A stretch of 64,000 nt of DNA, taken from NCBI GenBank assembly GCA_038049695.1, contig CP142454.1, positions 87,814,501-87,878,500 on the forward strand, read 5' to 3'. Positions 13,506 through 22,999 of this stretch are shown piece after piece. This DNA is from Cinnamomum chago (lineage: Eukaryota > Streptophyta > Magnoliopsida > Laurales > Lauraceae). A model generated the notes under the pieces. The model made no database searches. It was given only the letters and a program-made list of their open reading frames with translations, and was not told the DNA's origin. Position numbers and translations under genes: made by a program. How positions within the stretch are numbered: the first letter of the stretch is position 1; each line of letters starts with the position of its first letter.

Positions 13506-13807
13506 GGGAGTTTTTATTGGCACCGTGGTATTGTCTCTCCCCACTGCAATAGAAGACAAAAAATAATCATATCCCCCCCCCCCCCCCCCCGGTATTGTCT
13601 CTCCCCACTGCAATAGAAGACAAACCACCCCCCCCCCCCCCCCCCGGTATTGTCTCTCCCAACTGCAATAGAAGACAAAAAATAATCCTAATCCCCCCCC
13701 CCCCCCCCCCCGTATTGTCTCTCCCCACTGCAATAGAAGACAAAAAATAATCCTAATCGTTTTGTGAGGTGGGGAAAGAAAAAAATGCGGTGCCAATAAA
13801 TGCTCCC
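13506..13807. mobile_element. Mutator-type MITE with amplified poly-C minisatellite
   Basis: Terminal inverted repeats GGGAGTTTTTATTGGCACCG (left) and the complement of CGGTGCCAATAAATGCTCCC (right) agree at 18 of 20 positions. The 9-mer TTTCGGCAA lies immediately outside both ends (13497-13505 and 13808-13816), an exact 9-bp target-site duplication as made by Mutator-like transposases. The interior is about four tandem units of 60-65 bp, each a subterminal sequence GTATTGTCTCTCCCCACTGC plus AATAGAAGACAAA; the first three are followed by a run of about 17-20 C. No frame of a transposase is present. Confidence 0.75.
13573..13712. repeat. Three poly-C tracts separating direct repeats
   Basis: C runs at about 13573-13590, 13627-13645 and 13694-13711 separate copies of the same unit of roughly 35-50 bp. 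The complementary G-rich strand could form G-quadruplexes. Confidence 0.85.
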
Positions 13808-14644
13808 TTTCGGCAATATGATATTATATGAGGATGCTACATACGAGTCTATCGTCCTAGAATCCTCCCTTGGTTATCAAGCATCCAAGTGAGATCCACT
13901 AAAAGTAACTTGAGTTAGTAAAATTTGCTACGTTTAAGGGAACTGCAATTTCTATCATTTATCTATAAAAGCTAATATGTTACACATTTTTTGTAAGAAT
14001 GCGAAAGATAGTGGCTTTTTTTTTAGGTTGTCTGAAAATATAGAGGCCGTTCCGTAAAAACCTTTAAAACGTTATTTAAACTTTATGTCTTTCCATCTTC
14101 TTTACGAGATGACTAAACTGCCCAAGAAAGACTGTCATGGTCTAACCCCCACTGATTTTAGGACGGAACCTGGTCCAACTAGTAGCATGATGCCTAAATT
14201 ATTAAATTACAAGTAAACAAATTAAAAATCTGCAAAGAAAATAGAGAAGAAATATAAATATGGTGAAATGGTATAGAAAGCACTAGAAAAGTATCCCATA
14301 TAGCAAATTTTTATGGCATAATACCTCTTAAAACAGGGTATTTACATTATAAAAAAATAAATCTTTCAATCAAAGATACCCATAATAATTCGAACAGAAA
14401 ATCACGATATAAACCAGTGGAACGGGATCTCATGACTCTCGTTTCAAATAGCTGCCCAAGGATCAATTCCTAAATAAGTAAGTTATTCATATGTATGTAC
14501 CATTAACCCCCCAAAAAAATCAGATAAAGCATTCACATGATGCTACTTTTTAAGGACTGATACTAGTATAAATGTATAATGTTTATTGATGGCCCAACAT
14601 CAAGGGTACAAAAGTGAGACAATACTTGCAATCACCATTCCCAT

Positions 14645-14650
14645 TTTATT
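14645..14650 (-). terminator. Poly(A) signal AATAAA of the cysteine-rich peptide gene
   Basis: On the minus strand AATAAA lies about 30 nt beyond the proposed stop codon at 14680-14682. This supports the placing of the terminal exon. Confidence 0.45.
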
Positions 14651-14679
14651 ACAAGAAAATGTCGAAAATGGCTTAAGCT

Positions 14680-16264
14680 TCAGTTCAATGCTTTGCGTGG
14701 ATAGTGACTCCTAGGACCTGCAACACAAGCAAACACAACATCAAACCTGATCTTTGATAAAAATTATATGGGAAAAGGTCGTAAGTCCCCTGCTCTCTGA
14801 TGGGACATTTATTGGGTGATATGTTTTTGTGTACCTATTTGGCCTTCCACCTGTCAGCGTACGTTTTTTTTTTTTTTTGTTAGTACATGGTATCTTATAC
14901 AGTATCAAAGTGGATTCCAACCCCGTCATTCTTGTATAGCCCACGTGGCCCCCGTCATTCTTGTCTAGCTCACGTGACAGTCTCATTCATGAAATCTATT
15001 GGGCCTGCACATGTGGAGGAGTGTTGGAAAAGTCCCACATTACATCGTCTAAGTAATGGGTTTGGCATGTCTTCGTATATCGTATATCCGTTTATATCGT
15101 ATATCTGTTTGGTGCTTTCACCTATCAGCTTAAATTTTTGGGTTGGTACACGGTATCTTAAAAGGCCGAGAGCTACCTATATTCTTCTTCTACACAGTAG
15201 CTTGGCAGCTGGCTAGTCATGAATACCAGATGGTCTGGGCGTGACCCAGTTCTCCCCATAATTGAGCCTCCTAAGACTTACCTATATGAAGTTTCAGAAA
15301 ATATTATCCTATATGCAAGGGATGCAGGAGCTCCCATCTCAACCATCCCCCCGAATTACATGAATGGGCCCTTGATGAAGGGCACCAATCCATTTTCCTG
15401 GTATCCCACGTCCATTTTTCATCATCTTGTATCCTGCAGGAGAACATCTTTTCCTGAATTGTCTCCTTTAGCACCTGATCTCTCTTAATTTCAAAACTAC
15501 AATAAAAAAAAAAAAAAACTGAATCCAGAATGGTCACTTGGGATTGGAGGGTGGTGGCATTGAGGAATTCCAGGGAAAGGCATTCCATGATCTTGAACTT
15601 GTTCGATTACTTGATAGAGATAATATCATAAGTTCATGCTTTGAGAGTTTCAAGTCCTCTACAAATTATCAATTTGGATTCTAAAATCTGGAGGATTTGG
15701 AAATTTTCCATAAAGTTATTTCACAAACTCAGAACCTTTCTTCTGGACTCATCTGTCTCAATCAAATGGTGCATTTGGGGAATTCATGGAGACACCACTT
15801 GACAATAGTCCCACTGGATGAGGGATTTGCTAACTAGGAAAAGGCCCTTTGGAAGTCTTCCAACATAAACTCCCCAAATTCTTCCCATTAAACAGACCCA
15901 AAAATTCAATGTAGTGTATATGATGACCCAAGGACAAACCCAAATGGATCAATGGCATTCTCTCGCCGATTTTGCACTCTAAATCTTTCATCTCTATGGT
16001 AAGTGGTATTTGACCCAATAGGACTAATCTCCCGGTGCACTTACCTTCAGTATAGTACCATAACTTTTTTCGATAGTCATCGTAAAAATTACAATCACGC
16101 CAGCAGACGATTGCGCAACCAAAGGCTTCCGTCTGGAATGAAGCAATGCAGCCCCTTACACAGGCACCAAAAGTGCATGCTTTACAATTGGGAGCCAGCA
16201 CAAGCAGCATCAAGAACAACATAACTACACCCAAAGCCTTGTCAGAAGCCATCTTCCTATCCAT
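14680..16264 (-). CDS. Small secreted cysteine-rich peptide (thionin-like), two exons proposed
   Basis: Exon 1 is 16045-16264. The frame stays open to 15830, but the sequence GAAG|GTAAGT at 16045/16044 is a near-perfect splice donor, and the translation beyond it loses all family character. A proposed terminal exon at 14680-14717 follows TTGCAG and keeps frame; the joined product is 85 aa and ends PRKALN. Residues 1-29 are a signal peptide with a hydrophobic core (VVMLFLMLLVLAP), with cleavage likely near NCKA|C. The mature part has six Cys (30, 35, 39, 50, 54, 58) spaced C-x4-C-x3-C-x10-C-x3-C-x3-C, then an aromatic, basic tail. That suggests an extracellular disulfide-stabilised defence or signalling peptide, possibly thionin-like. 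A TATAAATGG lies about 120 bp upstream of the start. Exon 1 is well supported, exon 2 only by splice signals, phase and a nearby AATAAA. Without splicing the frame would give 144 aa. Confidence 0.6.
14765..15162 (+). mobile_element. Miniature LTR element remnant inside the peptide-gene intron
   Basis: At 15022 a sequence starts TGTTGGAAAAGTCCCACAT and runs to GGTTGGTACACGGTATCTTA (15160), like a small LTR. A diverged copy of its end (CACCTGTCAGC...GTTAGTACATGGTATCTTA) precedes GTATCAAAG at 14902, resembling the initiator-Met tRNA primer site, and the purine run ATGTGGAGGAG sits just before 15022 where a polypurine tract belongs. The 5' repeat is eroded and its start is not fixed. The element lies in sense-opposite orientation inside the proposed intron. 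Confidence 0.45.
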
Positions 16265-16381
16265 GAAAATGGGCTTCTATACTGTAGTGATATTACTTGT
16301 TGTTTGAATGAGAAAATGAGGGATGGAGGGATGGATATTTGTACTTGTAGGTAAAGGAGGTTGTTGGGTTTGCAACATAAT

Positions 16382-16390
16382 CCATTTATA
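16382..16390 (-). promoter_or_regulatory. TATA box of the cysteine-rich peptide gene
   Basis: TATAAATGG on the minus strand, about 120 nt upstream of the start codon at 16264, a normal distance for a plant gene with a leader of about 90 nt. Confidence 0.45.
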
Positions 16391-18000
16391 GTACTCTAAA
16401 ACAACAGAAAAGTAACGCATTTTCACCCTTGGGAATAAATGTGTAATTAAGTCCAGTAAGGTGAATAGTTCTCTTATAACTTCTTGTGTAAGAATGTTAT
16501 TCTTTGCCCTCTTTCTATGCATTGTATACGTTTCGATACTCTTTAACAGCGTTCCCTTTCTTAATAGGAATTGACTTAACAATTTACTAGCACAATAACC
16601 CGTGCGAAGCCCTGCATGGATTTGTAGGACTCAACTTGATTTGTGAGAATCATTCGCCGGTAGTTTGAGAATCCAATTGTGAATTGTTGGAAATGAACTA
16701 GTTTGAAGGCCCTATTGGCGATATAGGTAACTATGATTCATAGTTTCCTAAAATTTCACTCTAGTAAGTGGACCTTTTGTAATGGTTCCAGCACTGACCC
16801 ATTGCAGTGGGTCCAAAACCATCTCTTAAATCTATGTTTCAATCTGATTTCTGGCTTTCTCCCAAGGCTTCTCTTTCACACTGTAAAGAGTATCTCTTAA
16901 TAGCAGATTCCCTTCATTTCTGATGCATTTCTCATTTGTGGCTTCTTTTTACAGCTGCATAGACCTTCATGCTTTCAGTCTGGAACTGCCACTCGAGCCA
17001 TGGACTGTGGGGATCATGATCATGATCATGTTGGCTTCTAAGGTGAACTACAGGAGCAGCCCAAATTCAGACCCCATCCACTCATTTTTAAAAAGTATCA
17101 ACTGGAGCCTGGCCATGGTCCATTAGTTCAAACTTCAAACTAGTAAATGGTTAATTATTTCCATTGAAAGCTGGAAATTAAGTGTATGCAATTCTAGTAC
17201 CTTCACCTTGATCAGTTCTATCTGTGAAGCCAGAAAATTTTACTTTGGACACTAAATAGTGCCATGTTCAACTCAATTACATTCAAAGCAGAGAGTAATT
17301 AATGCATAGTAGGTTTATAACCTACATTCATCGTAAATAAGTTTACTTTTTCCATGTCTCTTGCTGAACTGCCAAGACAACCCATCTGAATCTAGAGTAG
17401 GAACCACCTCTCCGACGCGATCCAAGAAGAGATTCGAACTCATAACCCGACCCGCAGTCGAATTGCACGCTTGATTCACTTTCTGATGTTGGGCCTATGG
17501 GCGCACCCACATATAGGGTTGTGGTGGTGGTCACCCCCATCAGACTTGGGTCCGTCTCCAAAACTCCAATGAAAATCTTGAGTCCACCTCCTAAATGCGC
17601 ATGAAAATACTAGGTCCCCACCCATGTCGAGAAACTGATGGGCTTGATTGACTTGGACCAAAAGGTTAGAATTTCTGGACTTCGCGTTTTGCCCAAACCC
17701 TACTACTACTAGTGCTGTCTGTTGTGCGGGGTATGATGAACTAGGCCCAGGCCCAGGCCCTTCAAGAGAGAGAGAGAGAGATAGAAGAAGAAGAACATAT
17801 GCACTTAAAATATCAAGAGATAATTTCATGAAAGTGTCAAAGGTCGACTCTTGTGATGGGGGAATGGGTGAGAAGCTAGAGGACATACCTAAGGGTGCTC
17901 ATGGGATATGCTAGCTGATTTGGGCTAGGTTTGGGGTATAATCTTGGCCCATTTGGTAATTGGCCTGACCACGTGTATTGAGCTCATCCAAAAGGCTAGA

Positions 18001-18200
18001 CAAGCCAATCCCACACTAGACTAAGTGCAACTAGGGGTGTTTATGGACCGGGCCGGGCCAACCTCGACCTTTCTTTGGACTGAGTGGCAGAGAACTGAAG
18101 CCCGGCAAGCCAATCCCACACTAGACTAAGTGCAACTAGGGGTGTTTATGGACCGGGCCGGGCCGACCTCAACCTTTCTTTGGGCCAGGCTTGAGACTTA
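18001..18200. repeat. Tandem duplication, period 105 bp, of a hAT left end
   Basis: The unit starting CAAGCCAATCCCACACTAGA at 18001 recurs at 18106 with few changes and includes the TAGGGGTGTTTATGG terminus both times. A third partial copy of its end (GGCAGAGAACTGAAGCCCGG) is at about 18276-18296. Confidence 0.75.
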
Positions 18201-18524
18201 AGTTTTGTTATATGCAGGCTGGGCTTGGACCTAAAATCTAGGACTGTTTAATATATGGGCCGGCCTTGGATTGAGTGGCAGAGAACTGAAGCCCGGCCAG
18301 CCCCGAATGAGAGACACAAATTTAAGCAAAAGCATTTTCTTTGGTAATATTGGGGATCGAATACATAGACTTTAACAGATGCACAAGCAATCTAACCAGT
18401 TAAGCTATAGCTTGAAGCAGGCAATGGAAGCTTTCTTAAATAAAAATCATCATGACCAGCTTGGGCCAATAATTTAAAAACAAGGCCGGGCCTATATATT
18501 TTTCAATCCTGGTCAACCCCCCTA
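18137..18524. mobile_element. Non-autonomous hAT-type element
   Basis: It starts TAGGGGTGTTTATGG and ends ACCCCCCTA, short inverted termini typical of hAT. The flanking 8-mers AGTGCAAC (18129-18136) and AGTATAAC (18525-18532) match at 6 of 8 positions. The interior is rich in GGCCGGGCC palindromes and carries a tRNA-like sequence on the minus strand at about 18335-18415. Confidence 0.6.
18335..18415 (-). mobile_element. tRNA-like sequence, probably a SINE head
   Basis: Minus strand: TATAGCTTAACTGGTTAGAT resembles a tRNA A box and GTATTCGATCCCC a B box, about 35 nt apart. I see no full acceptor stem or CCA-end context, and it lies inside a hAT element, so a SINE relic or tRNA pseudogene is more likely than a working tRNA gene. 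Confidence 0.4.
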
Positions 18525-19370
18525 AGTATAACAAGCTGTGTCAACTTGTCCGTCTTCCTTGGGCCATGTCTGGATCCTCTAGGCTTGACTAAGAGAGATC
18601 CTGATTCTTGATTTAAAGGAGTGGAATTCTACAACAGTCCTCAGCTAATGAAAATCCAAGTTGCTCAAAATAAATGCCTCCCAAATTATGGAGTATCCCA
18701 AATCTTAATGCAATAAAAACTAGTCTCGCTGTAGGATTGACCATTTGATTAAAGATGTCATCAACACAACCTTTAAACACTTTTTTTGCAGTTTTTATAA
18801 GACAATCAATTAAACAATGGGGTCAACTTTTACTCTCTAGGAACAAAAGAGAACTTAATATATTCAAAATACAACGCGATATTAAAAATGTCACTGATGG
18901 GAGCAAAAGTAATGAAGCAATCCTTCATCCTGTTGATGCATTGCACCACCTCTAGGGCATTAGAGAAAGCATGGCCGCATATTTGGTAGTTGCATCTGCT
19001 TTTTGGCAAGCTGAGTCAAACCCAACCAGCCCGGCCACTTGAGTCACTCACACTTTTCTTTCTAAAATGGGTGGCAATGTCCCATTCATGTGTGAAGCCA
19101 AGAGACAAATACACGTCTGCATCACACGTTTAAGTCAAGTGGATGACTAGCTAGATGTTGCTTGCTCCATTTAATCAACTTTTTGTTCTAAAGATGCTTT
19201 CCTTCCATCTGAGGGCTAGATAGGTTTGGTTCTCTCAATGGGACATCCACACTAAAGCCCACCAAATTAAAGGACTAGATTCACAAACCATGCACCACAA
19301 ATGTGTATGGTGAGATCAAGTTATCATCTTGTTACTTTCAACTAATTTGCTCACACAACCAAGTGATTAT

Positions 19371-19463
19371 AAAGGGGTAGCCCACTGGTTGGGAGTCTCA
19401 TTCTTACCCACTTAAATGGTTTGATTCTCGTGTCATCTATAGTGTACTTTTTTTTTTTTTTTT
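19371..19463 (+). mobile_element. SINE-like, T-tailed
   Basis: TAGCCCACTGGTTGGGAGTC resembles an A box and GGTTTGATTCTC a B box, followed by a run of about 18 T at 19447-19463. The order head, then T tail, fits a plant SINE of the T-tailed kind. No target-site duplication was confirmed. Confidence 0.4.
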
Positions 19464-19506
19464 ATCTTTACCATGTTTGGGGCAAAAATGGTGAGTAGAA
19501 ATGTGA

Positions 19507-19637
19507 TTTTTTTTTTATCCCACTTAAGGAGTTAGGACCTGAAGTAGCCCACTGAAAAAAGAGGAGCCAATACAAGAGGAAAGATAGCCCCGCACATGTG
19601 GAAAGAGGGCCCCACAAATGTAAAAAGAGTGGCATAC
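19507..19637 (-). mobile_element. 5'-truncated SINE
   Basis: The tail side (T run, then ATCCCACTTAAGGAGTTAGG) matches the tail side of the SINE at 2618-2830. The tRNA-like head is missing. ATGTGAT occurs on both sides. Confidence 0.5.
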
Positions 19638-22600
19638 ATGTGATTGATCACTAGGTAGTAAGGTGACACGGTTACTTACAAACTGAGCAATCCCATTTGT
19701 TTAAAAATATAAACTTATGATTTAACATGTCTATCATTTACTCCTCTGTGAGCCTTTTTTTCCTAGAAGCTAAGTTAAAGATAAAATGTGTTTTTAATAG
19801 TCTCTCTTACCTCTTACCTCTTATCACAGTGCAACAATTCTCATTTTACCTCAAATCTTACTTTTACACCACACATGTAAACAAACGTGGGTCGATATTT
19901 GTTTGAGGCAATCCATATTTTGATAATTGGGCCTTGCTGAAAAGCCTTATATAGATTCTAGGACCATGATCCATATGGGTATAACTTTTGGTTTTAGCTG
20001 ACTAATGTATCTGACAACAAATATTCAAATACCAAATGGGGTGGAATTCAAATCACATAATATGTCTACATAATTCAGCTCTTGCTGATGCAGATAATGA
20101 TGTATGCTTTTCCATCTTTTTCCTTTAATAAGGTTGATAGAACTCAGCCCTTATATATGAGAAGTCAAACAACTTATACTTGAATGGTAGGCAGTTGAAA
20201 ACAACACAACATGTCCTCTAAAAGCACCTTTCACCTTCTTTTTAAATTCCAAGGCATGGGACACATGCTGACAGAAATACCTAACCTTGGATGGCCCACA
20301 GATGGGTGTCCCTATTGGGCTGTTTCATCATGAAATCTTTGCATATTACCTATCTGCCCTGGGAGGATTTTTTTTTTTTTAGGATGGTTCACATATGGCT
20401 GGACATGTTTCTCTTGGGAGACCTGTTGTGACAGAGTGGGGGTTTTTTTTTTTTCATTTGGTAAATATGGTTGTGAATTGTGATTGAGTTCTTTTCCTTT
20501 TTTTTTAATTATTATTATTATTTTGTAAGGAAGAATAACATTAGAACAATAGATACAAAAACAACAACCAACAAAGAAAAGGACCCCACCTAACAAAACA
20601 CATTAAAGGTGGGGGCTAGAATACTTACTCACCCAACTTGGGAAGTCCCCTTTCCAACAAAAATCCCACCTAATAGAGGATCAGCATTTAGCCAAAATAT
20701 GGTTGTAACAGTTAATTAGTGAAGCCATTGAGAAAAGATATTTATAATTTATAAAACACTCAACATCATTGGTTGGTTTCTAACCTCTCATAATTTCACT
20801 CAACCTTCTCCTTACACCACAAAAAGCCAAGAGGCACCCTCTTTATGCTGATAATATTAAAAATAATATTTCACAATATGATCTCAGGCACTCTTATCTA
20901 CTTATAAAATCCTCTAATAAAAAAAGCTACTTATGAACACATTTCTCCTCCTTCATGCCTTGGCTACTTGGTATAAATTTTGATAGAAAGAAGAACCAAT
21001 CAATGGTTTCCTTGTCTATGATATCATAATTTTATATCTAGAACCTCTTTGCATGTGCATAGAGCATCAGGGCGTGTCCAGGCATTTGAATAAATTAGGA
21101 GCTTTTTCTAATAGTGGGTACGTTGATAAGTCATCTTCATTGCAAGTCTCATTTAATTATCAAACCTATATATTATGGTTTATGGAGGTCCATCCAAGAT
21201 TAAAATAAGATCAATTATTGGAAGAGGGGTGGAATAATGTGCAGCCTTGCTCCATTTTGTTCCTTCAAACCGTGCAGAAACCCTAATCCCATTTTTTTTT
21301 ATTGGCATGCTTAAGTTTTGAAGTCAATGTCACTTGGGCTCGCACTAAATTAATCAAGGATTTTGGCATGTAATGAACATTGATTGATTTTTAAAAAGTG
21401 GGAGATATTAATAAATGGGCTCGATCCCAAGTGAGCTGCAGTTGAATGAGTGTCAACTGGGGTGAGTATCAATTCATGGGGGAGGGGGTTAGTAGTTTGA
21501 GGGGAGATTCATTCATCAAGGGTTGACTCATGTGATTTCTCATCAGGGACCCATTTTTCAGAAATCCAAACCCACGAATAAGAAAACTTTTGTAATCCTT
21601 GTGTGCCTCTCCAACAACTTTAAACAAATCCTACTTTTTTATTTTATCTTTCTCTTTTCTTTGTTGATTTTAGAGCCTAAAAACCTATATCGTGTGATGA
21701 CTGATGATGACAAATCAAGCTAGCCGGTCTCTTTTAGCTTCAAGTAACTTATTCACTTGAGTTTAAATTTTCTCTTCAAATGCAACTTACATTGGAGTAG
21801 AATTGTGTCAACATCAATATAGTGAGCACAGTAACCCGTGTTTAGCGTAGCCATGCTGACCCCCTAAATGTATAATAATAAATACAAAATAAAGTGCAAC
21901 TAATCTAACAAAAGAATTTTGAACTCGTTTGACGTAATAACCTTGATCTTACAAATTAAAAAGTTCAAACCTTATTGAATTATATAATTACTTATAAAAA
22001 CTTTATATAATGAGCATTTTATAATCATGTTCATATTATGTTAGAAGGGTCATAAATTTATTCTGGTACGATAAAATCATATTTATCCATGATTTATGAA
22101 TGATTGTGCAACACTATATAAAATATATCTCTTGTATTCAAAACTATATGTTCAAAAACTTTAGTAGTGAGATAACAAATTAATTCAGAAAGTCGTTTGA
22201 GAATTATTGAGATATTGGAAGGAAATTGAAATACAAGGTAATTTTTTATATATGTTTGCCGGTAATTCTTTTGAGAGTCAAATTAGAATTATGAGGAGTT
22301 TATCTTTTTTTTTCTTTTCTTTAAAAGGTAAGTACTCATACAACCAACCCATACACACTCACCTAATTCTCATCGGCCCAAGCAAGACAATGATCCTTGG
22401 TTATTTATGTGGAAGAGAGGTACCTCATCAACATAGCTACTAGTAAAATTGGAATTATGAGGCATTTTTATATTTTTATGCTCTTCTTTATTCATACTTT
22501 TACAGTTTTACGTGTATATAAGGATTTATTACATCAACTTATACGTCATCGAAAAGATGACTGGGTTTTAGAGATTTAAACTGAAGGAAAATCAAAAATC

Positions 22601-22999
22601 CAATTTCTTGAGAATTATATAAATAAGATAATATGCATGAAAATCTGTTGGATTTGTTTTTTTTTTCTATTGGTAACTCTGTTGATTCTTTTGCGAATAG
22701 TCATATTTAGTTGTTTTACATCTAGAATGCTTTGAAATTCTTAAGATTCTGAGCTTTTTAATTTCAATAGATAGTCTGCTTTATTTTTATTTTCTTTTTT
22801 AATTTCGTGTTATCTATATTTGATAATTGAGAAATTATGACTATTTGGTATGTTTCAAGATAACTAGATTACTGTAAATTACAAAAGCTGTTTTAAAAGA
22901 TTAAGGATGGTTGAAGATTTAGTTATTTAAATTTAATTTTAGAAGATGAAAGAAAATATCTTAAATGATTATGAATGGTCAAACGAGACAAATGCTCCA

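Larger units (their letters stand above)
5572..14640. other. Intergenic, transposon relics only
   Basis: Open frames here are short, not conserved-looking and often made of simple repeats. Recognisable items are a possible hAT relic near 5960-6260 that shares AAGC/GAGCC-rich sequence with 44410-44595, a poly-G run (8125-8142), a SINE (8988-9151), an inverted-repeat element (10086-10406), a hAT-type element (10949-11429) and the Mutator-type element with poly-C minisatellite (13506-13807). Confidence 0.6.
19100..21280. repeat. Segment duplicated at 23000-26280 (copy A)
   Basis: Several blocks match copy B in the same order and strand: GGCTAGATAGG...ACTAAAGCCCAC (about 19210/23155), CTTATATATGA...AAGTCAA.CAACTTAT (about 20150/23945), CTGACAGAAATACCTAACCTTG (about 20269/24075), TCTCAGGCACTCTTATCTACTTATAAAA (about 20882/25650) and TTTCCTTGTCTATGAT...CTTTGCATGTGC (about 21008/26030). 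No reading frame is conserved between the copies. Confidence 0.65.

Noticed and set aside
13422-13796. Gly-rich 124-aa frame
   Set aside because: The glycine runs are translations of poly-C minisatellite tracts within the Mutator-type element.
15830-16044. C-terminal 71 residues of the 144-aa open frame as part of the cysteine-rich peptide
   Set aside because: They follow a strong GTAAGT donor, have no family-like character, and a spliced alternative with stop and AATAAA exists. I kept only the part up to 16045.
17476-17886. 136-aa frame on the minus strand with a hydrophobic stretch
   Set aside because: Composition follows GA/CT repeats and GGCCCAGGCCC words, there is no domain, and it overlaps an equally long frame on the other strand.
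18335-18415. A functional tRNA gene
   Set aside because: Only A- and B-box-like motifs are visible. I could not draw acceptor and anticodon stems, and it is embedded in a transposon.
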